Assembly: GCA_902801205.1 (NCBI GenBank)
Contig: CADCHE010000006.1
Location: forward strand, 124,001 to 188,000
DNA: 64,000 bases
Direction: 5' to 3'
From: an uncultured Bacteroidia bacterium
GTDB lineage: Bacteria > Bacteroidota > Bacteroidia > Bacteroidales > UBA932
Both the position numbers and the translations under genes were made by a program. Positions 1 through 8,897 of this stretch are shown here, piece by piece. Each line of letters begins with the position of its first letter. Positions within the stretch are counted from its first letter, which is position 1. Below the pieces are notes generated by a model. It was not told the origin of the DNA. It did not search any database and saw nothing but the letters and a program-made list of their open reading frames with translations.

Positions 1-32
1 CAAGGTCTTGGTCTTTCGGTTTAACTCATGAA

Positions 33-569
33 TTATTTTTTTTTCAATTTTTTTCTGATCTTGTTTACGGCGAAATGGTAGGACGCCTTGAGCGCTCCTA
101 CGGAGGTGTTCAGGATCTCGGCGATTTCCTCATACGGCATCTCCTCCAAGTACCGCATGATAAAAACAAGCCTTTGCTTTTCAGGAAGTTCCGAGATGGC
201 GCGGACCAAGAATCCCTGAGCCTCGTCGCCGTTGAAGAAGGGGTCGGCACCGACTTCGCGGGCTGATTCCAGCGGGAGGGCATCCGACTGGATGGCGGCG
301 CGGACGCGCTGTTTCCCCAGGAAGTTGAGCGCTTCGTTGCTCGCGATCCGGAACATCCAGGTGTACAGTTTGGCCTCGCCGCGGAATCCCGGCAGGGAAT
401 TCCAAATCTTCAGGAAGATGTCCTGCAGGAGGTCGTCGGCGTCTTCATGCGAACACAGGAAATGACGGACATGCCAGTAGAGCCTTTCGCTGTACGTGTC
501 GACGATGACACGGAAAGCCTTCTCCTGCTGACCGCTCTTGTAAAGTGCAATGATCTCCCTGTCAGACAT
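33..569 (-). CDS. ECF-type RNA polymerase sigma factor
   Basis: A 178-residue sigma-70 family protein that would direct RNA polymerase to an alternative promoter set. Region 2 is visible around residues 20-80 (HEDADDLLQDIFLKIW and a TWMFRIASNEALNFL recognition helix). Region 4 is at the C-terminus (LPEKQRLVFIMRY, then PYEEIAEILNTSVGALKAS). The open frame runs far upstream across lepA, but the family start is the ATG at 567-569 (MSDREII), so the upstream part is a shadow. It is divergent from lepA. Nothing in the first 32 bases shows an anti-sigma partner; one could lie just outside the window. The family call is firm; the regulon is unknown. Confidence 0.93.
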   Translation of the reverse strand: MSDREIIALYKSGQQEKAFRVIVDTYSERLYWHVRHFLCSHEDADDLLQDIFLKIWNSLPGFRGEAKLYTWMFRIASNEALNFLGKQRVRAAIQSDALPLESAREVGADPFFNGDEAQGFLVRAISELPEKQRLVFIMRYLEEMPYEEIAEILNTSVGALKASYHFAVNKIRKKLKKK

Positions 570-615
570 TTTCCGTAAATGCCGTGACCCCCTGCAATTA
601 CTTTGCCAAAAGGAA

Positions 616-648
616 GTTGGGGATTTTGGCTTCTTTTGATTATTTTTG
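616..648 (+). promoter_or_regulatory. Bacteroidetes-type promoter of lepA
   Basis: A perfect -7 element TATTTTTG (641-648) is preceded, 21 nt upstream, by GTTG (616-619), a partial -33 element. The lepA ATG starts only 5 nt after the -7 element, so transcription probably begins at or beside the start codon. Confidence 0.6.
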
Positions 649-653
649 CATTC

Positions 654-2441
654 ATGAAGCACACACGCAATTTCTGCATCATCGCGCATATCGATCACGG
701 CAAGAGCACCTTGGCCGACCGCCTGCTTGAGTTGACGGATACGCTCTCCGCCCGTGACATGGAAGCACAGGTCCTGGACGACATGGACCTGGAGCGCGAG
801 AAGGGCATCACCATCAAGAGCCACGCCATCCAGATGGAATACCGCCGGGGCGGCGAAACCTATATACTGAATCTGATCGACACCCCCGGGCACGTGGATT
901 TCTCTTATGAGGTGTCCCGTTCCATCGCCTCCTGCGAAGGCGCCTTGCTCGTCGTAGATGCCACCCAGGGCATTCAGGCGCAGACAATCTCCAACCTCTA
1001 CCTGGCCGTCGACCATGGCCTGGAGATCATCCCCGTGCTGAACAAGATCGACATGGAATCCGCCCAGGTGGAGGTCGTTTCCGACCAGATCGTCGACCTG
1101 CTCGGCTGTACGGCCGAAGACATTTTCAAGGTCTCCGCACGGACCGGGGAAGGGATTCCGCCCCTGCTGGATGCCATCGTGGACCGGATTCCGGCTCCGA
1201 AGGGCGATCCGGACGCGCCGCTGCAGGCGCTGGTCTTCGACTCGGTGTTCAACCCCTTCCGCGGGATCATCGCCTACTTCAAGGTGATGAACGGGACGCT
1301 CCGCACGGGCGACAAGGTGAAGTTCGTCGCGACCGGCATGGATTACGATGCAGAAGAGGTGGGCGTGCTGAAGATGAAACTCGTCCCGACCGGCGAGATC
1401 GCGGCCGGCGACGTGGGCTACATCATCTCGGGCATCAAGAAGGCGGTCGAGGTGAAGGTGGGCGATACGATCACCCATGCCGCGGCCCCCTGCGCCGAGG
1501 CCATCGCCGGATTCGAGGAGGTCAAGCCCATGGTCTTCGCCGGCATGTATCCGGTGCAGGCCGACAAGTTCGAGGAACTGCGTGCGACGCTGGAGAAGTT
1601 CCGCCTGAACGATGCCTCATTCGTCTACGAGCCGGAATCTTCGCTCGCGCTGGGCTTCGGTTTCCGCTGCGGTTTCCTGGGGCTCCTGCACCTGGAGATC
1701 GTCCAGGAACGGCTTTTCCGCGAGTTCAACATGGACGTGATCACCACGGTCCCCAACGTCTCCTACAAAGTCTACACGACGCAAGGCGAAGTCCTCGACG
1801 TGCACAACCCTTCCGGGCTGCCCGCGCAGACCCTGATCGACCATATCGAAGAACCCTTCATCCGTGCCCAGATCATCTCCAAGACCGATTTCTATGGCCC
1901 GATCATGAAACTCTGCATGGACAAGCGGGGCGTCCTGATCGGCCAGCACTACATCACGGCCGACCGGGTTGAACTGACCTACGACATGCCCTTGTCGGAG
2001 ATTGTCTTCGACTTCTACGACAAGCTCAAGTCCATCTCGAAGGGATACGCATCCTTCGACTACCACCTGATCGATTTCCGGACGGCGCGCCTGGTGAAGC
2101 TGGACATCCTGCTGAACGGCGATCCGGCCGACGCCCTTTCGACCCTGATCCACGAGGAGCATGCGTACGACTTCGGCCGCAAGATCTGCCTCAAGCTGAA
2201 AGAACTCATTCCCCGCCAGCAGTTCGACATCGCCATCCAGGCCGCCATCGGCGCCAAGATCATCGCGCGCGAGACGGTCCGGCAGGTCCGCAAGGATGTG
2301 ACGGCGAAGTGTTACGGCGGAGACGTCACCCGCAAGCGCAAGCTGCTGGAAAAGCAGAAGGAAGGCAAGAAACGGATGCGCCAGATCGGGACCGTCCAGG
2401 TGCCCCAGAGCGCGTTCATGGCCGTGTTGAAACTGGATTGA
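654..2441 (+). CDS. lepA: Elongation factor 4 (LepA), ribosome back-translocating GTPase
   Basis: A 595-residue translational GTPase, the normal length for LepA/EF4. It acts on stalled or mispositioned ribosomes. The G-domain motifs are in order near the N-terminus: AHIDHGKST (G1), the EREKGITIK switch, DTPGH (G3) and NKID (G4). The C-terminus carries the LepA-specific domain ending in [17 protein letters not shown] longer frame begins at 603, but the start chosen is ATG 654 ([17 protein letters not shown]), which matches the family N-terminus. A -7 promoter element ends at 648, suggesting a leaderless or nearly leaderless mRNA. The GT2-like gene follows after 7 nt on the same strand. Confidence 0.98.
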   Translation: MKHTRNFCIIAHIDHGKSTLADRLLELTDTLSARDMEAQVLDDMDLEREKGITIKSHAIQMEYRRGGETYILNLIDTPGHVDFSYEVSRSIASCEGALLVVDATQGIQAQTISNLYLAVDHGLEIIPVLNKIDMESAQVEVVSDQIVDLLGCTAEDIFKVSARTGEGIPPLLDAIVDRIPAPKGDPDAPLQALVFDSVFNPFRGIIAYFKVMNGTLRTGDKVKFVATGMDYDAEEVGVLKMKLVPTGEIAAGDVGYIISGIKKAVEVKVGDTITHAAAPCAEAIAGFEEVKPMVFAGMYPVQADKFEELRATLEKFRLNDASFVYEPESSLALGFGFRCGFLGLLHLEIVQERLFREFNMDVITTVPNVSYKVYTTQGEVLDVHNPSGLPAQTLIDHIEEPFIRAQIISKTDFYGPIMKLCMDKRGVLIGQHYITADRVELTYDMPLSEIVFDFYDKLKSISKGYASFDYHLIDFRTARLVKLDILLNGDPADALSTLIHEEHAYDFGRKICLKLKELIPRQQFDIAIQAAIGAKIIARETVRQVRKDVTAKCYGGDVTRKRKLLEKQKEGKKRMRQIGTVQVPQSAFMAVLKLD

Positions 2442-2448
2442 CCCGGCC

Positions 2449-3114
2449 ATGGCGAAGGTGACAGTCATCTTTTCGGGAACGGTTCCCGCAGCCGTCGGGC
2501 AGGATCCCCTTCGCCCCTGGCGGGAGGGCTTCTCCGGCGGAGAGGACAGCCTCGAGGCCATCCGTGTTCCCGCGGACCATCCGGAAAGCCTGCGTGCGGC
2601 CTGCCAGCAGGCGCTGGAGGCCGGCAGTGACTTTCTCCTGCTCGCGGACGCGCTCCTGCGGCCGGCGCCGGCCGCCCTCGACATCTTCCTGGAGAACGAT
2701 GTTTTCCTCCGCCACCAGGCGATCCTCGTCGGAACGGTCGCCGGTCCGGACGGACAGCTGCTTTTCGGCGGACGCAGCCGGCGGGGTCGCCTCGTCCAGC
2801 CGGATCCGACGATCCCCGTCCCCTGCCATTTCTTCGACATGTCTTGCGTGCTGGTCCCTGCCGGTGTTTTCTCCCGCTTCCGCTCACCCGACGACTTGCT
2901 TCGGCGGACCTTCTGGGATTTCGGTTACGGACAGAAGGTGGCCATGGCCGGTGTGCCGCGGATGGTCGCTCCCGGCATCCTGGCCCGGATGGACCACAAC
3001 CCGCTCGTTCCGCTCTGGCAGGATCCCGAAACGCCCCTCTGGCGCCGGGTGCTCTCGTACGTGGACAGCCTCCTGCGCGGTGCCCTCAAACGCATCCGCG
3101 CGGTGCTGCACTGA
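2449..3114 (+). CDS. GT2-like glycosyltransferase family protein
   Basis: A 221-residue protein resembling rhamnosyltransferase-type GT2 enzymes. The support is the central stretch AILVGTVAGPDGQLLFGGR followed by PCHFFDMSCVLVPAGVF, which matches the acceptor-side region of that fold, and an aromatic-rich tail (FWDFGYGQK). A clear DxD metal-binding motif is not visible, and the N-terminal third is divergent, so catalysis is uncertain. It lies 7 nt after lepA, probably in the same transcript, and converges on comEC with a 10-nt gap. The acceptor cannot be inferred. Confidence 0.6.
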   Translation: MAKVTVIFSGTVPAAVGQDPLRPWREGFSGGEDSLEAIRVPADHPESLRAACQQALEAGSDFLLLADALLRPAPAALDIFLENDVFLRHQAILVGTVAGPDGQLLFGGRSRRGRLVQPDPTIPVPCHFFDMSCVLVPAGVFSRFRSPDDLLRRTFWDFGYGQKVAMAGVPRMVAPGILARMDHNPLVPLWQDPETPLWRRVLSYVDSLLRGALKRIRAVLH

Positions 3115-3124
3115 CAAAGGATCC

Positions 3125-4246
3125 TCATCCCATCTCCGCAATCGTCTCCAGGCAGAACAGCAGCGTGGAGGCGAGGAAGTCGTTCGCCCGGACCAGCAGC
3201 TCCGGACAGCAGCCGGCGACGGACAGGAGCACCGTGACGACGGATACGGTCATCAGGATGCCGGTCAGCGGGAGGGCCAGCAGGTTGGTCAGCAGGAAAT
3301 ATTTCGGGAACGTATGGAAATGCAGCCAGGCCACCGGAGCGGTGAAGACCTGGCAGGCAAGCGTCAGGGCTGCCGCCTCCCAGATCCGCCGGACGGGGTC
3401 GAACCGTGCGGCTACCGGATGCGCCGCGGCCGGGTAGAGCCCCGCCAGGGGCGGATACAGCAGGGTGATGCCCGTCATCGCCAGGTAAGACAGCTGGAAC
3501 CCCGGAGTCGCCAGCTGGCCGGGATGCATGGCCAGCTGCAGGGTAAGGCTTGCCATCAGCACGGCGGCAGGGCCGCGTTCACGGCCGAGGTTCCGGGCGG
3601 TCTCTCCCAGGAGGATGAAGGTGAAAGCCCGCTGGGTGGAGGCCGAAGCCCCGGTCGCGAGCGTGTAGAAACCGGCGGCGCAGACGGTCAGGACGCTGCG
3701 TGTGCGCCGGGCCGGGATGCTGTTGCCCAGCGGCGCCGTGGCGCGTGTCAGGAGCAGGTACAGGATGCCCAGGTGGAGTCCCGAAAGGGCGAGGATGTGC
3801 GAGGCCCCGCTCCGGCGGAAGACGGCGACCGTCGCGGGGGCGAGCGCAGACCGGTCTCCCGTAAGGACCGCACGCAGGAGCGGCCCGGTCGCTGTTCCGG
3901 GATAGGGGATGGCATCGATCTCCGCCTGCAGCCGTGCAGCGGTGCGCAGGGCGGCGGTCGTCAGCGGACCGGGCGCCGGCGTGAACGCCAGGGCGGGCTG
4001 CAAGGCATTGAGCCAGCAGAAGAGGCCGGCTGCGAAGAAGAGGAGGCCCAGGATGAGGCGGTAGCCCCGGCCGGACAGCTTGCGGCGCGGAAGGCAGGCG
4101 ACGGCGGCCGTCGCAAGGAGCAGGAACGGTTGCAGGAGGGCCGGCAGGAACAGGGGAACGCTGCCGCCGGACAGCAGCGCCGGACCGGCTGCGACGCCGG
4201 CCGCGAAAGGGATTCCGATCCCCGCCATTTCTCTCTCCACTTCCAT
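3125..4246 (-). CDS. comEC: ComEC/Rec2-family competence membrane protein, minimal form
   Basis: A polytopic inner-membrane protein with the ComEC/Rec2 channel domain, used for uptake of single-stranded DNA in transformation. The hallmark FRRSGASHILALSGLHLGILYLLL lies near residue 150, and several hydrophobic segments follow it. At 373 residues it is about half the usual size: the C-terminal metallo-beta-lactamase-like nuclease domain is missing and the N-terminal OB-like part is reduced. The start chosen is ATG 4246; an upstream TTG at 4261 is in frame, and ATG 4228 is also possible. The neighbours give no competence context. Short ComEC forms are known in Bacteroidetes, so this need not be a pseudogene. 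Confidence 0.85.
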   Translation of the reverse strand: MEVEREMAGIGIPFAAGVAAGPALLSGGSVPLFLPALLQPFLLLATAAVACLPRRKLSGRGYRLILGLLFFAAGLFCWLNALQPALAFTPAPGPLTTAALRTAARLQAEIDAIPYPGTATGPLLRAVLTGDRSALAPATVAVFRRSGASHILALSGLHLGILYLLLTRATAPLGNSIPARRTRSVLTVCAAGFYTLATGASASTQRAFTFILLGETARNLGRERGPAAVLMASLTLQLAMHPGQLATPGFQLSYLAMTGITLLYPPLAGLYPAAAHPVAARFDPVRRIWEAAALTLACQVFTAPVAWLHFHTFPKYFLLTNLLALPLTGILMTVSVVTVLLSVAGCCPELLVRANDFLASTLLFCLETIAEMG

Positions 4247-4261
4247 CTCGTCGTCCCGCAA

Positions 4262-4296
4262 TTTGCGTAAAGATAACCATATTTTTGCTATCTTTG
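4262..4296 (+). promoter_or_regulatory. Promoter of the ackA operon
   Basis: The -7 element TATCTTTG is at 4289-4296, with TTTG at 4262-4265 as a possible -33 element. The 23-nt spacing is slightly long. It leaves a leader of roughly 25 nt before the ackA ATG. Confidence 0.6.
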
Positions 4297-4326
4297 CAAG
4301 AATTATACATTTAACACACTATCGGA

Positions 4327-5541
4327 ATGATCATTCTTGTTATCAATTGCGGAAGCTCTTCCATCAAATACCAGCTTCTGGACATGCAGAGCGACGACGT
4401 ATTCGACCTGAAAGCGAAGGGAATCGTCGAAAAAATCGGTCTCGAGACCGGACAGCTTCAACACAAACCCGCCGGAAAGGAAAAAGTGGTGCGCGACCTT
4501 CCGATCGCTGACCACAAGGTCGGCATGCAGATCGTCCTGGACGCGCTCGTCGACAAGGACTGCGGTGTCCTCCACTCCTTCTCCGACATCGAAGCGGTCG
4601 GCCACCGGATCGTCCAGGGAGCGGACTTCTTCTCCGGAAGTGCCCTCGTCGACGAGGAGGTCATCCGCAAGATCGATATTTGCTGCGACTTCGCTCCGCT
4701 GCACAATCCTGCGCACCTGCTCGGTATCCGCGCCTGCCAGGAGGTGCTGCCCGATGTCCCGCAGGTCGTGACGTTCGACACGGCGTTCCACCAGACGATG
4801 CCGGCCTATGCCTTCATGTACGGCCTGCCTTATTCCTGCTACGAGAAATACCACATCCGCCGCTATGGCGCGCACGGCACCAGCCATCAGTTCGTCGCCC
4901 GGAAGGGCGCCGGCATGGTGGGCATCGACCTGAACGCGTCGAAGATCATTACCTGCCACATCGGCAACGGCAGTTCCATCACGGCGGTCCAGAACGGCAA
5001 GTCCATCGATACGTCCATGGGTCTCACCCCGCTGGAAGGCCTCCTGATGGGAACGCGCTGCGGCGACATCGATGCCAACGCCATCCTGCACATCATGAAG
5101 AAGGAGAATCTGACGGCCGACCAGATGTACGAGATCGTCAACAAGAAGAGCGGTCTGCTGGGCCTTTCCGGCAAGACGTCCGACATGCGCGAGATGCGGG
5201 AGATGGCCCTCGCGGGCGACGAACGCGCGCAGCTCATCCTGGACATGCTCGTCTACCAGATCACCAAGTACGTCGGCGCGTACACCGCGGCGATGGACGG
5301 CGTGGATGCGATCTTCTTCACCGGCGGCATCGGTGAGCACAACGACTGGCTCCGCAGCGGCGTCTGCTCGCGCCTGAACTACCTGGGTGTCAAGATCGAC
5401 GCCGAAGCGAACACGGCCTGGGGTGTCGACACGGTGATCTCCACCCCGGACTCGAAGGTGAAAGTCGCCCTCGTGACGACGGACGAGGAACTCGTCATCG
5501 CCCGCGACACGATGCACATCGCGCAGGGACTGAAGAAGTAA
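4327..5541 (+). CDS. ackA: Acetate kinase
   Basis: A 404-residue acetokinase of standard length. It converts acetyl phosphate plus ADP to acetate plus ATP, the last energy-conserving step of fermentation. Family motifs are clear: VINCGSSSIKY at the N-terminus, GHRIVQG, TFDTAFHQTMP, RRYGAHGTSH, HIGNGSS and FTGGIGEH near the C-terminus. The next gene, 31 nt downstream, is of the phosphate butyryltransferase type rather than a classical Pta. The pair probably forms an acyl-CoA to acyl-phosphate to acid route, and this kinase might also accept butyryl or propionyl phosphate. Its length and motifs favour AckA over butyrate kinase. Confidence 0.97.
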   Translation: MIILVINCGSSSIKYQLLDMQSDDVFDLKAKGIVEKIGLETGQLQHKPAGKEKVVRDLPIADHKVGMQIVLDALVDKDCGVLHSFSDIEAVGHRIVQGADFFSGSALVDEEVIRKIDICCDFAPLHNPAHLLGIRACQEVLPDVPQVVTFDTAFHQTMPAYAFMYGLPYSCYEKYHIRRYGAHGTSHQFVARKGAGMVGIDLNASKIITCHIGNGSSITAVQNGKSIDTSMGLTPLEGLLMGTRCGDIDANAILHIMKKENLTADQMYEIVNKKSGLLGLSGKTSDMREMREMALAGDERAQLILDMLVYQITKYVGAYTAAMDGVDAIFFTGGIGEHNDWLRSGVCSRLNYLGVKIDAEANTAWGVDTVISTPDSKVKVALVTTDEELVIARDTMHIAQGLKK

Positions 5542-5572
5542 TTCGGAAAAACAATCTTAATAACACAAAACG

Positions 5573-6484
5573 ATGATTACAAAATTCGCTGATGTATTTG
5601 CAGAACTCAAGGAAAAAGGAGTCTGCAAGAAAATGGTCGCGGCCTGGGCGGTCGACGAACACACGATCGAGGCTTGCGCCAAGGCGACGCAGCTGGGATT
5701 CGTGAAGGTGACGCTCGTCGGTGACGAGGCCCTGATCTCCAAGACCTGCCAGCAACTCGGAATCGACACGGGTATGTTCGAGATCGTGAATGAACCGGTG
5801 GAACTGAAGGCGGTTGCCAAGGCCGTGCAGCTCGTGCACGACGGCCAGGGCGATGTCCTGATGAAGGGCCTCTGCTCCACGGACAAGTTCCTGCGCGCGA
5901 TCCTGAACAAGGAGACGGGTCTCCTTCCTCCGAAGGGCCTGCTGAGCCACGTGGGTGTGATCGAGAACCCCAACTACCACAAACTCATCTTCCTGACGGA
6001 CATGGCGGTCATTCCCGCACCGGATTTCCGCCAGAAAGTAAAACTGGCCGGCTTCGTCACTTCCGTCGCCCATTCTTTCGGCATTGCGAAGCCGAAGATC
6101 GCCTTTATCGCCGCCTCCGAGCAGATGCTTGACAGCATGCCTGCCTGCGTGGAAGGCGCCATGCTGGCCAAGATGTGCGACCGGGGCCAGATCAAGGGCT
6201 GCATCGGTGACGGACCGCTTGCGCTGGACGTGGCGGTCGATCCGGAATCCGTCCAGATCAAGAAACTCGTCAGTCCCGTCGCCGGCGACGCCGACTGCCT
6301 CCTGTTCCCGAACATCGAGTCCGCGAACGTTTTCTGGAAGACCAACTCCAAACTGGCCGTGGGCGTCCGCCAGGCCGGCATGCTCGTGGGAACGAGTGCA
6401 CCTTGCGTGTTGGCCAGCCGTGCCGACAGCGTGGATACGAAACTCAACTCCATTGCGGAGGCCGTCATGTTTGTCAACAAGTGA
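5573..6484 (+). CDS. Phosphate butyryl/acetyltransferase (Ptb family)
   Basis: A 303-residue phosphotransacylase that exchanges CoA of an acyl-CoA for phosphate. Its C-terminal half follows the Ptb pattern: IGDGPLALDVAVD, SPVAGDADCLLFPNIESANVFWK, GMLVGTSAPCVLASRADS. This separates it from Pta enzymes, although both belong to one superfamily. It follows ackA by 31 nt and presumably feeds it acyl phosphate. Ptb-type proteins in Bacteroidetes are often annotated as phosphate acetyltransferases, so substrate chain length cannot be fixed here. The acyl-CoA dehydrogenase/EtfAB operon about 30 kb away is compatible with a butyrate role. Confidence 0.88.
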   Translation: MITKFADVFAELKEKGVCKKMVAAWAVDEHTIEACAKATQLGFVKVTLVGDEALISKTCQQLGIDTGMFEIVNEPVELKAVAKAVQLVHDGQGDVLMKGLCSTDKFLRAILNKETGLLPPKGLLSHVGVIENPNYHKLIFLTDMAVIPAPDFRQKVKLAGFVTSVAHSFGIAKPKIAFIAASEQMLDSMPACVEGAMLAKMCDRGQIKGCIGDGPLALDVAVDPESVQIKKLVSPVAGDADCLLFPNIESANVFWKTNSKLAVGVRQAGMLVGTSAPCVLASRADSVDTKLNSIAEAVMFVNK

Positions 6485-6489
6485 TCATC

Positions 6490-7605
6490 ATGATGAAGAA
6501 ATACTTCCTTTATGCCATGGCGGCCTGCACCGCCGTGACGTTTGCTTCTTGCGTGAAGACCGTGGACGTGACCGGCTGCACCGAGAACGCGGTCGCCCGC
6601 GAATACCTCGAGACGGTCTCCTATCCGGATGGTGATTACGAGGATACGCAGATCGCCCGGTTCGATACCTTGAAGACCGGTTTCCGTAAAGACCAGCCTG
6701 CTCCGCTGGTGGTCCGCTGGGAGAACAAGCCGCTGACGAACACGGCGCTGACCGTGGCCTGCGACGCCAAGATGGCGGATGTCCTGTCCGTCATCCCTGT
6801 CGACGCCGGGGCCGACTCCGCGCTCGTTTACAACCTGGTGCCCGGCCGCAAATACTGGTACAAAGTGTCCGGCCAGGATGCGAAACAGAAGGAGAAGGTG
6901 CTTGTGAAGGGCACGCTGGTGGCCGAAGGTCCGCTGCGGATGATCCGCACGGACGCGCTGCACAATGTCCGTGACCTGGGCGGCTGGAAGACGGCCGACG
7001 GCAAGACCCTCAAGTATGGGAAGATCTTCCGCGGCGGCCAGATGAACCGCCAGCCTCTCCCGACCGAGTCCGACCTCGACGTGCTCAAGCGCCAGCTCGG
7101 CATCAAGGCCGATGTCGACCTGCGCTGGGACAGCGAGCTGGACAACGGCACGCCGGACGATCCGTCCGACGACCTCGTCTACACCCCCTTGGGCGAGGGC
7201 GTGGAATATACCCACATGCCGGTGAATCTCTATGCGCTCTGGGAGGCCGATACGACCCAGTGGAACAACATGCTTTCCTTCATGATGGACCATGTGATCG
7301 CGGATGAGCCCGTGTATGTGCATTGCGCCGCCGGCGCTGACCGTACCGGTACGACCTGCTTCCTGCTGGAAGGCGTCCTGGGCCTTTCCGAGGAGTCGCT
7401 TGTCAAGGAGTATGAGCTGACGTCCTTCTCGACCTACGGCCGCCGGAACCGCAACAACGTGTATGCCTACAAGCCGATGATCCAGTATCTGCTCAAGCGC
7501 GACGGTGAGACACTGCGCGACAAGTTCGAGAACTACCTGACCGAGTATGTCGGGATTCCGGCCGAAAAGATCGAGGCCTTCCGCGCCGCGATGCTGGAAG
7601 ACTAA
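6490..7605 (+). CDS. Lipoprotein tyrosine/dual-specificity phosphatase
   Basis: A 371-residue exported phosphatase. The N-terminus is a lipoprotein signal with Cys21 (VTFASC). Residues about 60-135 look like a fibronectin-type III fold. The phosphatase domain starts with HNVRDLGGW and carries the P-loop HCAAGADRTG, an HCx5R-type active site, in the order typical of the Y_phosphatase3 family. ATG 6490 and ATG 6493 are adjacent in-frame starts. It follows ptb by 5 nt, so co-transcription is likely, although no functional link is evident. Its stop overlaps the stop of the convergent serine hydrolase by 4 nt. The substrate may be a phosphorylated surface molecule; this is inference. Confidence 0.88.
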   Translation: MMKKYFLYAMAACTAVTFASCVKTVDVTGCTENAVAREYLETVSYPDGDYEDTQIARFDTLKTGFRKDQPAPLVVRWENKPLTNTALTVACDAKMADVLSVIPVDAGADSALVYNLVPGRKYWYKVSGQDAKQKEKVLVKGTLVAEGPLRMIRTDALHNVRDLGGWKTADGKTLKYGKIFRGGQMNRQPLPTESDLDVLKRQLGIKADVDLRWDSELDNGTPDDPSDDLVYTPLGEGVEYTHMPVNLYALWEADTTQWNNMLSFMMDHVIADEPVYVHCAAGADRTGTTCFLLEGVLGLSEESLVKEYELTSFSTYGRRNRNNVYAYKPMIQYLLKRDGETLRDKFENYLTEYVGIPAEKIEAFRAAMLED

Positions 7606-8897
7606 TCGTAGAACAGGTTCCTGCGGGGGAGGGCATCCGCGTATTCGGCCCTGAGGGTGTCGAAAAGTTCAGCGGTGAAATGGGCGAGCCCCGGCCCCTT
7701 GTAGGTGCTGGTATTCGTGACGAAGATCCAGCATTCCCCGTCGGGATAATATTTGACGAGCGCACTGGTACCTGCAAAGGTGCCGGTGCGCGTCCATTCT
7801 CCGGTGGGCTTAGTGTCGTTCCAGCCCAGGGAATAGGTGTCCGGGTCGAAGTACTCCGTCATGGCCGCGACACTTTCAGGGCTCAGCAGGTCAGGGACTT
7901 CGGGCCGCCCGTCGATCGAGGCGACCAGCAGGGCCAGTTCCGGGGTGGATGCGACCCAGAATCCGGCGCCGGACAGGCCTTCGATGTTGTTCCCGCCGTA
8001 GCAGCGCGGCACCATGCGCCCGCTGTTGTTGAACTCGTTGACGGGCTGGTCGTCCTTCTGGACATAGTAGCGCACCTCGTCGGGATGCTTGTCCTTGTAG
8101 TAGTTGCCGGCAGTCCGGAAGCCCACGCAGCCGCAGGGCTCCAGCACACGGGTGCGGATGAATTCTTCGTACGGGACGCCTTCCAGCCGCTCGATGATCA
8201 TCGAGAGCAGCAGGTAACCGAAATTGGAGTAGTCCTGCCAGGTCCCGGGCTCGAAGGCGACGGGCTGGGCGAGCTGGATGCGGACCAGCTGCTCGGCCGT
8301 CGGAACGGTCTTGAGCCGGTTCTGCATCATGATCCAGCGGGTGGAAAACATCGGGTCGCCGCCCCTGCGGGTGAAACCGCCCTTATGGCGGAGCAGCTGT
8401 TCGACGGTGATCTTGTAGTAGTTGCTGTCGGCGATGGCGGCGTTGAAGGTAGAGTCGTTCAGGAGCCCGTCCTCGCCGAAGACGCGGTCGTCCAGCGACA
8501 GTTTCCCTTCCTCCTGGAGCAGCATGATGCCGACCGCCGTCACCAGTTTGGACACGGAGGCGATCCGGAGGATGTGTCCGGGCTGCATCTGCACGCCTTC
8601 ATCGGCCTTTCCGTACCCTTTGGCGATCAGCAGCGAGTCGTTGCGCATCACGGAAAGCGACACGCCGCGCAGGGCCCAGTAGCGCATGTATTCACGGACC
8701 TTCGCGTCGAAGCCGGGGGGCATCAGGGAATCGGACGTCGCGTTCGTCAGCGTTTCGTTGAGCCGGACGGGAATCCGGGGCTCCGCCGGTTCCTGTCTGT
8801 GGCGGTAGGCCCGCACAACGGTAGCCAGCAGGACGAGAAGGACCAGGGAGGCCGTACAGGCGGCCAGGAAACGGTATGTGGGTCTGGCGTTCATCAT
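7602..8897 (-). CDS. Serine hydrolase, beta-lactamase/class C PBP fold
   Basis: A 431-residue membrane-anchored or exported serine hydrolase. It has an N-terminal hydrophobic segment (residues about 8-28), the SxxK nucleophile motif in RIASVSKLVTAVG and the YxN-type motif in YSNFGYLLL. The family includes class C beta-lactamases, D-aminopeptidases and esterases; sequence alone does not say which. It is the last gene of a minus-strand operon, and its ATG overlaps the TGA of the kinase-like gene upstream (ATGA). Two consecutive ATG codons, at 8897 and 8894, could serve as start. Confidence 0.88.
   Translation of the reverse strand: MMNARPTYRFLAACTASLVLLVLLATVVRAYRHRQEPAEPRIPVRLNETLTNATSDSLMPPGFDAKVREYMRYWALRGVSLSVMRNDSLLIAKGYGKADEGVQMQPGHILRIASVSKLVTAVGIMLLQEEGKLSLDDRVFGEDGLLNDSTFNAAIADSNYYKITVEQLLRHKGGFTRRGGDPMFSTRWIMMQNRLKTVPTAEQLVRIQLAQPVAFEPGTWQDYSNFGYLLLSMIIERLEGVPYEEFIRTRVLEPCGCVGFRTAGNYYKDKHPDEVRYYVQKDDQPVNEFNNSGRMVPRCYGGNNIEGLSGAGFWVASTPELALLVASIDGRPEVPDLLSPESVAAMTEYFDPDTYSLGWNDTKPTGEWTRTGTFAGTSALVKYYPDGECWIFVTNTSTYKGPGLAHFTAELFDTLRAEYADALPRRNLFYD

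Noticed and set aside
1-32. Start of an anti-sigma gene after the first sigma factor
   Set aside because: The short sequence has a stop soon after its only ATG on that strand, so nothing can be supported inside the window.
33-1478. A 481-codon open frame on the minus strand across the first half of lepA
   Set aside because: Only its last 178 codons match a family (ECF sigma factor). The rest is an antisense shadow of lepA, typical for GC-rich DNA.
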